NCBI GenBank assembly: GCA_020253895.1
Contig: JADDKG010000321.1
Coordinates: 1-9,748, forward strand
Length of the DNA: 9,748 bases
Direction: 5' to 3'
From: Rubrobacter sp.
GTDB lineage: Bacteria > Actinomycetota > Rubrobacteria > Rubrobacterales > Rubrobacteraceae
Part shown: one piece after another, positions 1-6,093 of the stretch
Numbering within the stretch: the first letter of the stretch is position 1
Layout: each line of letters starts with the position of its first letter
Translations under genes and position numbers: made by a program
Notes under the pieces: generated by a model
The model's database searches: none
What the model saw: only the letters and a program-made list of their open reading frames with translations
What the model was told of the DNA's origin: nothing

Positions 1-182
1 CGGCCACCCGCTCGCTCCAGGTGCTCTCTCGCCTCCTCGAGCTGCTCCTTGCGGCGGGAGCAGATCGCAAGGCGGGCTCCCGCCTCGGCGAGCGCCTCGG
101 CCATGTGGAGCCCGAGCCCCCTTCCGCCCCCGGTCACTATCGCGGTCTTGCCCCCGAGATCAAAGAGATCCAACACGCCCAC
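1..182 (-). CDS. Short-chain dehydrogenase/reductase, N-terminal part (cut by window edge)
   Basis: Only the first 60 residues are visible; the gene continues past the left edge. The protein begins MGVLDLFDLGGKTAIVTGGG and carries the classical SDR nucleotide-binding glycine motif TGGGRGLG at about residues 18-25, followed by the beta-2 region LAICSRR. The arginines there favour NADPH, which is an inference from family knowledge. The LFDLGGK lead-in resembles gluconate 5-dehydrogenase-like and FabG-like SDRs. I chose the GTG at 182-180 because an AGGAGGT sequence (192-198 on the complement) lies 9 bases upstream. The alternative GTG and TTG codons slightly downstream are worse placed. The gene starts 16 bases after the thioesterase stop, and that stop abuts this gene's ribosome binding site, so it is the sixth visible gene of the minus-strand operon. 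The catalytic Ser/Tyr/Lys region is outside the window, so the substrate cannot be guessed. Confidence 0.85.
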   Translation of the reverse strand, partial: MGVLDLFDLGGKTAIVTGGGRGLGLHMAEALAEAGARLAICSRRKEQLEEAREHLERAGG

Positions 183-198
183 GAGCGCAATACCTCCT

Positions 199-645
199 CT
201 ACACCAGCGGGTTGCCGCGCTGCTCGAAGACCCGGAAGGTTCCGGTGCCGAGGGCCACGAGGTCCCCATCTCCGTTGTGCACCCGGGCCTCGAGGGTCGC
301 CAGCCGCCGGGAGCGGTGCACCACCTCGGCGGTGCAGGTGATCCTACCCTCCCTCACCGGTCCCAGAAAGTGCACGTTGAGGTTGACGGTGGCGGTCCGC
401 ACCCCGACTAGCGCGATGAGGGCGAGCCCCATGGCGTTGTCTATGAGCGAGGCGTAGACCCCGCCGTGGAGCGAGCCCGCCCCGTTCATGTGGAACTCCT
501 CGACGTCGATGTACAGGGTGGCCCTCCCTGGCTCGACGTCCTCCACCCTGGCCCCCATGTGCCGGGAGAAGGTTATGTCCTCCTCGAAGTGCCGGGACAG
601 GGCGGAGAGCTGCTCCGCGCTGAGCCCGCCGTTGCCTTCCTTCAT
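199..645 (-). CDS. PaaI-type hotdog-fold acyl-CoA thioesterase
   Basis: A 148-residue hotdog-fold protein of the PaaI/4-hydroxybenzoyl-CoA thioesterase type, expected to hydrolyse acyl-CoA in the cytoplasm. Signature residues are Asn54, Gly57 and LHGG at 59-62, followed by Asp69 in the SLIDNAMG segment, the usual place of the PaaI catalytic acidic residue. The rest (TATVNLNVHFLGPV, then AEVVHRSRR) follows the family pattern, and the length is typical. I chose the ATG at 645 because AAGGAGGT sits seven or so bases upstream. A longer form from a GTG at 684 would overlap the reductase stop as GTGA but has no visible ribosome binding site. The gene lies 35 bases after the FabG-like gene in the same operon. 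A role in releasing CoA from dead-end or aromatic/branched intermediates is inferred from context; the true substrate is unknown. Confidence 0.88.
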   Translation of the reverse strand: MKEGNGGLSAEQLSALSRHFEEDITFSRHMGARVEDVEPGRATLYIDVEEFHMNGAGSLHGGVYASLIDNAMGLALIALVGVRTATVNLNVHFLGPVREGRITCTAEVVHRSRRLATLEARVHNGDGDLVALGTGTFRVFEQRGNPLV

Positions 646-680
646 CCGCCACCTCCTTCCAGAGCTGGCCGGCGGGTGGC

Positions 681-1442
681 TCACCCGGCCGGCCCGCCCG
701 TCACGTAGAGCACCTGACCGTTCACAAAGCCCGCCTCCTCGGAGGCCAGAAACAGTATCGCGGCGGCCACGTCCTCCGGCCGTCCCGTCCTGCGCACCGG
801 GATCTCCTCCGCCCGCCGGGCGGCGAACTCCTCGAAGTCCACCCCCAGCCGCTCGGCGGTGGCCCGGGTCATCTCCGTCTCGATAAAGCCCGGGGCCACG
901 GCGTTGGCGGTCACCCCGTAGGGTCCGAGCTCCAGGGCGAGGGTCCGGGTGAAGCCTATGATGCCCGCCTTGGCCGCCGCGTAGTTGGCCTGCCCCCGGT
1001 TGCCCAGGGCGCTAAGGGAGGAGACGCTGACTATCCTGCCGTAGCCGTTCTGGACCATGGGCCGCTGGGCCGCCCGGGAGCAGAAGAAGGCCCCGGTGAG
1101 GTGGACGTTCAGGACCTGCCGCCACTCCTCGTCGGTCATCCGGAAGAGGAGGTTGTCGCGGACGATGCCGGCGTTGTTGACCAGGATGTCCAGCCGCCCG
1201 TAGCGCTCCACGGTCTGCCCCACGACCGCCTCGACCTCGGTGCGGGCGGTGACGTCCATCCGGGCAGCGAAGGCGTCGAGCCCCTCGTCCACCAGCTGCG
1301 CGGCGGCCGCGGAGGCCACCCCGGCGTCCACGTCGGCGAGGCAGACCCGCGCTCCCTCGCGGGCGAGCCGCCCGGCGACGGCCCGCCCGATGCCCCTCCC
1401 GGCCCCGGTGACGAGGGCCACCCGGCCCTCTACCCTCCCCAT
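681..1442 (-). CDS. FabG-like SDR (3-oxoacyl/3-hydroxyacyl-CoA or -ACP reductase)
   Basis: A complete classical short-chain dehydrogenase of 253 residues. The cofactor motif TGAGRGIG is at 12-19 and the structural NNAG at 89-92. The catalytic set is Asn112, Ser141, Tyr154 and Lys158 (YAAAK). The C-terminal part has the PGFIETEMT segment (about 190-198) and VNGQVLYVTGG, as in FabG. Asp37 at the end of beta-2 (LADVD) suggests NAD rather than NADP, which would fit an oxidative, catabolic direction; this is an inference. The start is an ATG at 1442, only 10 bases after the upstream dehydrogenase stop, with a modest purine-rich GAGGGGG upstream. It could oxidise a 3-hydroxyacyl-CoA or reduce a 3-ketoacyl-CoA in the same pathway as its neighbours. 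The presence of a separate 3-hydroxyacyl-CoA dehydrogenase in the operon means it probably handles a different stereoisomer or intermediate. Confidence 0.88.
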   Translation of the reverse strand: MGRVEGRVALVTGAGRGIGRAVAGRLAREGARVCLADVDAGVASAAAAQLVDEGLDAFAARMDVTARTEVEAVVGQTVERYGRLDILVNNAGIVRDNLLFRMTDEEWRQVLNVHLTGAFFCSRAAQRPMVQNGYGRIVSVSSLSALGNRGQANYAAAKAGIIGFTRTLALELGPYGVTANAVAPGFIETEMTRATAERLGVDFEEFAARRAEEIPVRRTGRPEDVAAAILFLASEEAGFVNGQVLYVTGGPAG

Positions 1443-1452
1443 CCCCGCCCCC

Positions 1453-2313
1453 TCACCGGTCCCCGCCGTGCGGGTAGAAGCCCTCGCCGCTCTTCCGGCC
1501 CAGCCGGCCCGAGCGGACCCTGTTCTTCAGGAGGCGCGGCGGGGCGTAGTAGGGCTCGCCGAGCTCGCGGTGGACGTAGGAGATGACGTCCAGGGCTACG
1601 TCCAGCCCGATGAGGTCGGCGAGCTGGAAGGGGCCGAGGGGGAACCCGAGGCCCCTGGTGGCGAGCCGGTCGATCTCCTCCTTGCCCGCCACGCCTTCCT
1701 CCAGCAGCCGCACGGCCTCGAGGAGCATCGGCATGAGCAGCCTGTTCGCCACGAAGCCGGGCACGTCCTTCCCAACCACCACGGGCAGCTTGCCGAAGGA
1801 GGAGATGAGCTCCCGCACCCGCCGCACCGTCTCGCCGGAGGTGTCCTCGCCCCGGACGACCTCCACCGCCTCGCGTAGCGGTGGCGGGGTGAAGAAGTGG
1901 GTCCCGCAGACCTTGTCGGGCCTGCCCGTAGCGGAGGCCAGCTCGGTGATGGAGATGGAGGAGGTGTTCGTGAGCAGCAGCGAGCTCTCGGGCAGCAGCC
2001 CGTCGAGGGCGGCGAGGGCCTCCTTCTTGGGCTCCACGCGCTCGACGATGGCCTCTATGGCGGCCTCGGCCCCCTCCATCTCCTCCAGCCTCGTGGTCCA
2101 GCGGATGCGCCCCAGGGCGGCGCCGGCCTGTTCCCCGGAGATCACACCCTTCCTCGCAAAGCTCTCCAGCCCGCTCTGGACGTAGCGCCGCGCCCTCTCG
2201 AGGGCCTCCTCCGAGACGTCGCAGGCGACCACCCGGTATCCCGCCTGGGCGGCCACCTGGGCTATGCCGGCGCCCATGGTGCCGGTGCCCAGGACGCCAA
2301 CCACGCCGGGCAC
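1453..2313 (-). CDS. 3-hydroxyacyl-CoA (3-hydroxybutyryl-CoA) dehydrogenase
   Basis: A 286-residue NAD-dependent L-3-hydroxyacyl-CoA dehydrogenase, the usual length for stand-alone PaaH/Hbd proteins. It would oxidise 3-hydroxyacyl-CoA to 3-ketoacyl-CoA. The Rossmann motif GTGTMGAG is at 9-16, with Asp32 at the end of beta-2 for NAD. Catalytic-region features are TNTSSISITELA (115-126, active-site Ser), His139, Glu151 and PGFVANR (185-191) with Asn190. The C-terminal helical domain ends in GRLGRKSGEGFYPH. One departure is visible: the usual HFFNP motif reads HFFTP (Thr142), and the following K of the MKLVEV segment is not kept. The start is a GTG at 2313 whose first base is the last base of the kinase stop (TAGTG), so translation is probably coupled. 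The nearest purine run, GGGAGG, lies about 12 bases upstream. Family is secure; chain-length preference is not known. Confidence 0.92.
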   Translation of the reverse strand: MPGVVGVLGTGTMGAGIAQVAAQAGYRVVACDVSEEALERARRYVQSGLESFARKGVISGEQAGAALGRIRWTTRLEEMEGAEAAIEAIVERVEPKKEALAALDGLLPESSLLLTNTSSISITELASATGRPDKVCGTHFFTPPPLREAVEVVRGEDTSGETVRRVRELISSFGKLPVVVGKDVPGFVANRLLMPMLLEAVRLLEEGVAGKEEIDRLATRGLGFPLGPFQLADLIGLDVALDVISYVHRELGEPYYAPPRLLKNRVRSGRLGRKSGEGFYPHGGDR

Positions 2314-3374
2314 TAGACCCCGCCCTCCCGGACGAGGCGGTGGGCGTGGCGGAGGACGTTTTTCACCCGCTCGTCGAAGTCGGCGAAGCGGGGGTCCCTG
2401 GTCTGGCCCCTGTGCCAGCGGTAGTAGATCTGCTGCAGGATCACGGCGAGCTTGAAGTACCCGAAGATGACGTACCAGCGCATCCCGGAGAGGTCGCGGC
2501 CGCTTCTCTGCGCGTAGCGCTCGATGAACTGGGCGCGGGTCATGAAGTGGGGCGAGGTGGAGGTCACGGTGGGCAGGACGGCCTGCAGCTCGGGCGGGTC
2601 GTCGTGCTGGGCCCAGTAGGAGAGCGAGACGCCGAGGTCGAAGAGGGGGTCGCCCACGGTGGCCATCTCCCAGTCGAGGACCGCCCGCACCCGGGTGAGG
2701 TCGCCGGGGTCGAGGATCATGTTGTTGAGCTTGAAGTCGTTGTGGATGATGGTGGGCGGCGGGCTCTCAGGGATGCGGGAGGAGAGCCAGCGGGCGAGGG
2801 GCTCCGCCTCCGGCACCTCCTCGGTCTTGGCCCGCTCCCAGCGGGAGATCCAACCTCCCACCTGCCGCTCCAGAAAGCCCTCGGGCCTCCCGATGTCCGA
2901 AAGCCCGGCCTCCTCTGGGTCCACGGCGTGGAGCTCGACGAGGGTGTCCACCACGGTCCGGGAGATCCCGCGGCAGAGCCCGGGGGTGGGCTCAACCCCC
3001 TTAGGGAAGGCGTCGTCCACCACCACCCCCCGCCGCCGCTCCATGACGTAGAAGGGAGCCCCGATGACCGACTCGTCATCGCAGAAGAAGTAGGGCCGCG
3101 GGGCGAGCGGGTAGACCCGGTGGAGCCGCTCCAGGATGTGCGACTCGCGGCGCATGTCGTGGGCCTTCGGGGGCACGGGCCCGAAGGGGGGCCGCCGGAG
3201 CACCCCCTCCCAGCCGTCTATCCGGAGGAGGTAGGTGAGGTTGGAGGCCCCGGAGGGGAACTGCCGGATCTCGAGATGGCCCTCCGGCAGACCTTCGATC
3301 CGCTCCCGCAGCACCCGCTCGACAGCCGCCGCGTCGAGCTCCTCTCCCTCACGAACCGGTATGGTGTCGGTCAT
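2313..3374 (-). CDS. Phosphotransferase-family kinase, ACAD10/LvaA-like
   Basis: A 353-residue protein of the aminoglycoside phosphotransferase (APH) fold, of the subgroup that travels with acyl-CoA dehydrogenases. A nucleotide-binding region PSGASNLTYLLR is at 40-51, then VLRRPPFG (58-65) and Glu77. The catalytic loop reads HNDFKLNN (211-218, Asp213 as base and Asn218), and the metal-binding DWE motif is at 234-236, followed by GDPLFDLG (241-248). All kinase residues appear intact. Family knowledge: mammalian ACAD10/11 and Pseudomonas LvaA carry such domains and phosphorylate 4-hydroxyacyl-CoAs ahead of phosphate elimination. From that I infer a 4-hydroxyacyl-CoA kinase, not an antibiotic-resistance enzyme. 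The ATG at 3374 has GAGGAG 4 bases upstream. It follows the comB-like gene by 45 bases, and its stop overlaps the next start. No acyl-CoA dehydrogenase partner is visible in the window. Confidence 0.85.
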   Translation of the reverse strand: MTDTIPVREGEELDAAAVERVLRERIEGLPEGHLEIRQFPSGASNLTYLLRIDGWEGVLRRPPFGPVPPKAHDMRRESHILERLHRVYPLAPRPYFFCDDESVIGAPFYVMERRRGVVVDDAFPKGVEPTPGLCRGISRTVVDTLVELHAVDPEEAGLSDIGRPEGFLERQVGGWISRWERAKTEEVPEAEPLARWLSSRIPESPPPTIIHNDFKLNNMILDPGDLTRVRAVLDWEMATVGDPLFDLGVSLSYWAQHDDPPELQAVLPTVTSTSPHFMTRAQFIERYAQRSGRDLSGMRWYVIFGYFKLAVILQQIYYRWHRGQTRDPRFADFDERVKNVLRHAHRLVREGGV

Positions 3375-3419
3375 CGCTCCTCCTCACTCTCGCGAACCCG
3401 GCAAAACCCGAGGCCCCGC

Positions 3420-4157
3420 TCACCGGGCCGAAACCTCCGCGCCCCCGGCGGCAAGCAGCCTCCCGTCCCGGACCTCCGGCACCAGCCCGCTCGCACCCAC
3501 CTCGGCGACGAAGCGCAGGGTGTCGAGGTGCCCGTTCTCGGCGAACCACCGGCCCGTGCGCCCGCTGCGCAGGACCGCAAGCGGGTCATCTAGCCGGCGG
3601 GCGAAGTCCAGCGCCAGCCAGGCGGCGTCGTTGAGAAGCCAGGAGCCGGCGTCCATGTGGCCCACGATGAGGGCGGCCCCGAGGAAGTCCTCCAGCGAGA
3701 AGCGCCCCCCGGACCCGGCGCAGACCAGGTAGACCGAGCCGGTGCCCGACTCCTCCAGGTGGCGGGCCACGGCCGGGGCGTTGCGGGGGCAGCCCACAAG
3801 CACCCGATCCGCCGGGGCGGCGTCGGCTATGGCGCGGGTGCCGTTGGTGGTCACGAAGACCACGTCCCTGCCCGAGACGACCTCCGGCGGGTACTCGCAC
3901 GGGTAAGGGCCGAGGTCGTAGCCCTCTATCCTCTCGGCGCCCTGCTCCCCGCCCCGCAGGACCCCGCCGTCCAGCCGGGAGCAGAGCTCGGCAGCGGCTC
4001 CCGGGCTCTCGGCCGGGAAGACCCGCCGGGCCCCGTTCTCCAGGATGGCCAGCAGGGTCGTGGTCGCCAGCAGGGTGTCCACCACGACGGCGGTGGCGCC
4101 CGGCAGGCGCTCGGGGACGATCTCCTGCCGTGTCATCAGCACCCTAAGCCGCTGCAT
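3420..4157 (-). CDS. comB: ComB-family protein (2-phosphosulfolactate phosphatase-like), divergent
   Basis: A 245-residue protein matching the overall pattern of the ComB family, Mg-dependent phosphatases that remove phosphate from 2-phosphosulfolactate. Matching blocks are AVVVDTLLATTTLLAIL (23-39), NGARRVFPAES (41-51), RGGEQGAERIEGYDLG (68-83), VTTNGTRAI (102-110), and FSLEDFLGAALIVG near the middle. From memory of the family, the usual forms are D-x-LRATS, GGER and NSPLEY. Here these read DTLLATT, GGEQ and PYPCEY, so two normally conserved arginines and an Asn/Ser are missing. The phosphosulfolactate activity is therefore doubtful. I chose the ATG at 4157 because GGGGAGGAG lies just upstream; an extended reading to 4223 would run over the candidate promoter. 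It is the first gene of the operon, 105 bases after the ligase stop. No ComA or ComC partner is present. The symbol denotes the family only and is unrelated to competence comB. Confidence 0.75.
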   Translation of the reverse strand: MQRLRVLMTRQEIVPERLPGATAVVVDTLLATTTLLAILENGARRVFPAESPGAAAELCSRLDGGVLRGGEQGAERIEGYDLGPYPCEYPPEVVSGRDVVFVTTNGTRAIADAAPADRVLVGCPRNAPAVARHLEESGTGSVYLVCAGSGGRFSLEDFLGAALIVGHMDAGSWLLNDAAWLALDFARRLDDPLAVLRSGRTGRWFAENGHLDTLRFVAEVGASGLVPEVRDGRLLAAGGAEVSAR

Positions 4158-4197
4158 GGCTCCTCCCCGCTCTTTTCCGCACGCGCACTTCTTCCTT

Positions 4198-4208
4198 CCG
4201 GGATACCC
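4198..4208 (-). promoter_or_regulatory. Candidate operator site A (GGGWAWCCCGR) before comB-like operon
   Basis: On the transcript strand this reads GGGTATCCCGG. On the plus strand 4198-4210 is a perfect inverted repeat, CCGGG-ATA-CCCGG. It begins 10 bases downstream of the candidate -10 box at 4219-4224, so it would cover the transcription start. Two similar sites sit in the same position before the ligase (5962-5972) and the crotonase (7924-7934). A repressor operator is my inference. Confidence 0.35.
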
Positions 4209-4218
4209 GGCAGAGAAC

Positions 4219-4224
4219 ATCATA
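4219..4224 (-). promoter_or_regulatory. Candidate -10 box for comB-like operon
   Basis: The transcript strand reads TATGAT, five of six matches to TATAAT. No good -35 is present at the right distance. The spacer region instead holds a perfect 12-base palindrome, GCCCGGCCGGGC (4231-4242), which could be an activator or repressor site or a weak hairpin after the ligase stop at 4263. A start near 4211 would give a leader of about 54 bases. Because this promoter lies after the broken ligase gene, the operon could be expressed independently of it. Confidence 0.35.
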
Positions 4225-4262
4225 CAAACCGCCCGGCCGGGCCGCAGGTACGGGAGGCGGCC

Positions 4263-5933
4263 TCAGCCCCGGAGTGACCGCTGGGCCTCGCGCTCTTCAA
4301 GCTCGCGCCAGAGGATCTTTCCGCTCCCGCTCTTCGGGAGCTCCTCGACGAACTCCACGATCCGGGGGCACTTGTATGCGGCGAGCCGTTCCCGGGCCCA
4401 GGCGATGATCTCCTCCGCAGAGGCCTCTTGCCGGCCGCCGGCCGGAACCACGACGGCCTTGACCGTCTCGCCGCGCCGGGGGTCGGGGGAGCGGATCACG
4501 CAGACCTCCCGGACGGCCGGGTGCCTGTAGAGCACCGCCTCCACCTCGGCGGGCCAAACCTTGTAGCCGCCCGCGTTGATCATCCGCTTTATGCGGTCGA
4601 CCATAAAGAAATAGCCCTCCCGGTCGTAGAGACCGAGATCCCCGGTCCGCAGAAAGCGCCGACCGTCCCGCTCGAAGAAGACCTCCGCGTCGGCGTCGGG
4701 CCTGCGCCAGTAACCACGCATGACCTGCGGGCCGGAGACCACGATCTCGCCCTGCTCGCCGGGTCCCAGCTCCGCCAGCGTATCCGGGTCTACAACGCGG
4801 GCGTCCACGTCGAAGGAAGGGACGCCTAGACACCGCAGCTTTGGCCGGTCGGGCGGGTTCATATGGGTCTGGGAGACGGTCTCGGAGAGCCCGTAGCCCT
4901 CCATATAGCGCAGCCCGGTGAGCCTGTGGAGCCTCTCGCCCACCGCCTCGGGTAGCGGCGCCCCTCCGCCGCCCACGCACACCAGCGAGGAGAGATCCGC
5001 AGCCTCCACGCCTTTCGCCGAGAGGAAGTCCACCACCATGGTGCTGATGTTGGTCCAGTGGGTGCACCGGCGGCGCTCTATCAGGCGGGCGGCGGCCTAC
5101 CGGTCCCACCGGGTCATGAGCACGATGGTTCCGCCGTAGTAGATCGGGGCGTTCATGCTATGCTGCATACCGGTCACGTGGAAGAGGGGCAGCGTGGCGA
5201 GGGCGACGGAGGCTGGGTTGAGGTTGACCCAGAGACCGGCCCCGACCAGGGTAGCCTGCACGGTGCGGTGGGTGTGGACGCAACCTTTGGGCCTGCCGGT
5301 CGTCCCCGAGGTGTACGGAAGGAGGGCGACATCGTCCGGACCAGACCCGACCTCTCCAGGGGGCGTCCCCTCCCGGAGGGCGTCCTCCCAGAGGACGACA
5401 CCCTCCTCCCGGACATCCTCCCGCGGGGCGGCGGCCTCCGCGGGCACCGGAACCTCGGGCTCCGGGGGCAGGTAGTCCGAGTAGGCCGCGACGACCATCC
5501 GCTCCAGGCCGTCCTTCCCGGCGAGCGGCAGCAGCCGGGGCAGGAGCTCCTGCCCGACGAGGGCCAGCCGGGCGCCGCTATCCCCGACGTAGTGCTCCAG
5601 TTCCTCGGTCAGGAGCATGGGGTTGGCCGGCACCACCACCCCGCCACACATCAGCGCCGCGTAGTAGGAGACGACGAACTGCGGGCTGTTCTGCATGTAA
5701 AGAAGCACCCTGTCCCCCCGTGAGAGCCCGGCCTTGCGCTGCAGGTAACCGGCGAGCAGCCGGGACTCCTCGAGAAGCCGGCGGTAGGTGATCTCCGCCC
5801 CGTAGTAGACGATCGCCGGTCGGCCGGGGTAGCGCCGGGCGGAGACCTCCAGGTTGTGGGGGATGCTGGTTGTGGGCAGCGGAAGCGATGTGGGCATCCG
5901 CGGCGGCCAGAACTCAAGGTGGGCGTCGGGCAT
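4263..5933 (-). pseudogene. AMP-forming acyl-CoA ligase interrupted by an in-frame TAG
   Basis: An adenylate-forming acyl-CoA synthetase, which would activate a carboxylic acid to its CoA thioester using ATP. Reading straight through gives 556 codons, a normal family length, but codon 279 (5099-5097) is TAG. Both halves are in the same frame and well preserved. The first has the P-loop TSGTTGRPKG (208-217). The second has GGGGAPLP (321-328), GYGLSET (346-352), TGDL (430-433, Asp432), DRIKRMINAGGYKVWP (446-461) and the C-terminal PKSGSGK with the catalytic Lys539. The flanking peptide MTRWDR-stop-AAARLIE matches what is usually WDR-E-A, so one G-to-T change from GAG would explain it. ATG 5933 has AAAGGAGAG 8-9 bases upstream. 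The second half has an ATG at 5039 but no visible ribosome binding site. It is either a recent pseudogene or a one-base sequence error; the intact motifs point to little decay. Confidence 0.85.
5097..5099 (-). other. In-frame amber (TAG) codon within the acyl-CoA ligase
   Basis: The codon after MTRWDR is TAG, and the frame then continues without shift into AAARLIERRRCTHWTNIS and the C-terminal half. Several genes here end naturally in TAG (kinase, thioesterase, hydrolase, crotonase, acetoacetyl-CoA synthetase), so general reassignment of TAG in this organism is unlikely. Confidence 0.95.
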
Positions 5934-5961
5934 AACCGTTCTCTCCTTTCGCCTCTCCCTC

Positions 5962-5972
5962 CCGGGTTTCCC
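5962..5972 (-). promoter_or_regulatory. Candidate operator site B (GGGWAWCCCGR) before the ligase
   Basis: The transcript strand reads GGGAAACCCGG, five bases downstream of the candidate -10 box at 5978-5983. Flanking bases extend the symmetry imperfectly: CCTC on one side and GAGG on the other, with unpaired A and GG between arms. It could therefore be a DNA-binding site or a short leader hairpin. It matches site C in 10 of 11 positions and site A in 9 of 11. Confidence 0.35.
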
Positions 5973-5977
5973 TGAGG

Positions 5978-6006
5978 ATGGTAGCCGCCGCCTAGCCTGC
6001 AGACAA
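5978..6006 (-). promoter_or_regulatory. Candidate sigma70-type promoter of the acyl-CoA ligase
   Basis: On the minus strand TTGTCT (6006-6001) and TACCAT (5983-5978) are separated by exactly 17 bases. Each matches its consensus (TTGACA, TATAAT) at four of six positions. A start near 5971 gives a leader of about 38 bases to the ATG at 5933. The -35 box lies 13 bases from the -35 of the opposite promoter. Confidence 0.45.
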
Positions 6007-6019
6007 CCGCCCGGGTTCC

Positions 6020-6048
6020 TTGCCCGGCTCCGCCTGATGTGCCAGAAT
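6020..6048 (+). promoter_or_regulatory. Candidate sigma70-type promoter of the phosphotriesterase-like gene
   Basis: TTGCCC (6020-6025) and CAGAAT (6043-6048) are separated by 17 bases, with TGTGC just before the -10. The -35 matches TTGACA at four positions and the -10 matches TATAAT at four. The leader would be about 40 bases. The crotonase gene has the same CAGAAT hexamer before it (7942-7947 on the minus strand). Confidence 0.4.
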
Positions 6049-6071
6049 CGCGCCCTGGGTGGAAGAGGAAC

Positions 6072-6086
6072 CCTTTTGGGAAAAGG
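6072..6086 (+). repeat. Inverted repeat overlapping the ribosome binding site of the hydrolase gene
   Basis: CCTTTT-GGG-AAAAGG is a perfect inverted repeat with six-base arms and a three-base centre. Its right arm is the start of the AAAAGGAGGAGG ribosome binding region of the gene starting at 6094. It may be a protein-binding site near the transcription start, or a weak leader hairpin that partly hides the Shine-Dalgarno sequence. The arms are mostly A/U, so an RNA hairpin would be weak. Confidence 0.4.
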
Positions 6087-6093
6087 AGGAGGC

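Noticed and set aside
2313..3374. Aminoglycoside-resistance gene reading of the APH-fold kinase
   Set aside because: The protein has the ACAD10/LvaA-type features and sits between acyl-CoA genes; nothing points to antibiotic modification.
2340..3593. Long plus-strand open frame of 417 codons opposite the kinase and comB-like genes
   Set aside because: Antisense shadow of well-supported minus-strand genes in GC-rich DNA. It is rich in Gly/Pro/His/Glu, shows no recognisable domain and has no matching ribosome binding site.
4158..4223. Upstream extension of the ComB-like protein to 4223
   Set aside because: The extra 22 residues (a Cys/Lys/Arg-rich stretch) do not resemble the family, and the extension overlaps the candidate -10 box. 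The ATG at 4157 has a strong ribosome binding site.
4231..4242. GCCCGGCCGGGC palindrome as a terminator for the ligase
   Set aside because: It has at most a four-pair stem with a four-base loop and no T-run after it. It lies in the spacer of the candidate comB promoter, so I noted it only as a possible regulatory palindrome.
5097..5099. TAG as a recoded sense codon (pyrrolysine or stop read-through)
   Set aside because: Several neighbouring genes terminate at TAG, there is no recoding element that I can see, and the expected residue is an ordinary Glu. A point mutation or sequence error is simpler, though read-through is not excluded.
5854..6093. Upstream extension of the phosphotriesterase-like gene to 5854
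   Set aside because: It would overlap the start of the divergent ligase and both candidate promoters. The ATG at 6094 has an excellent ribosome binding site, and family homology begins there.
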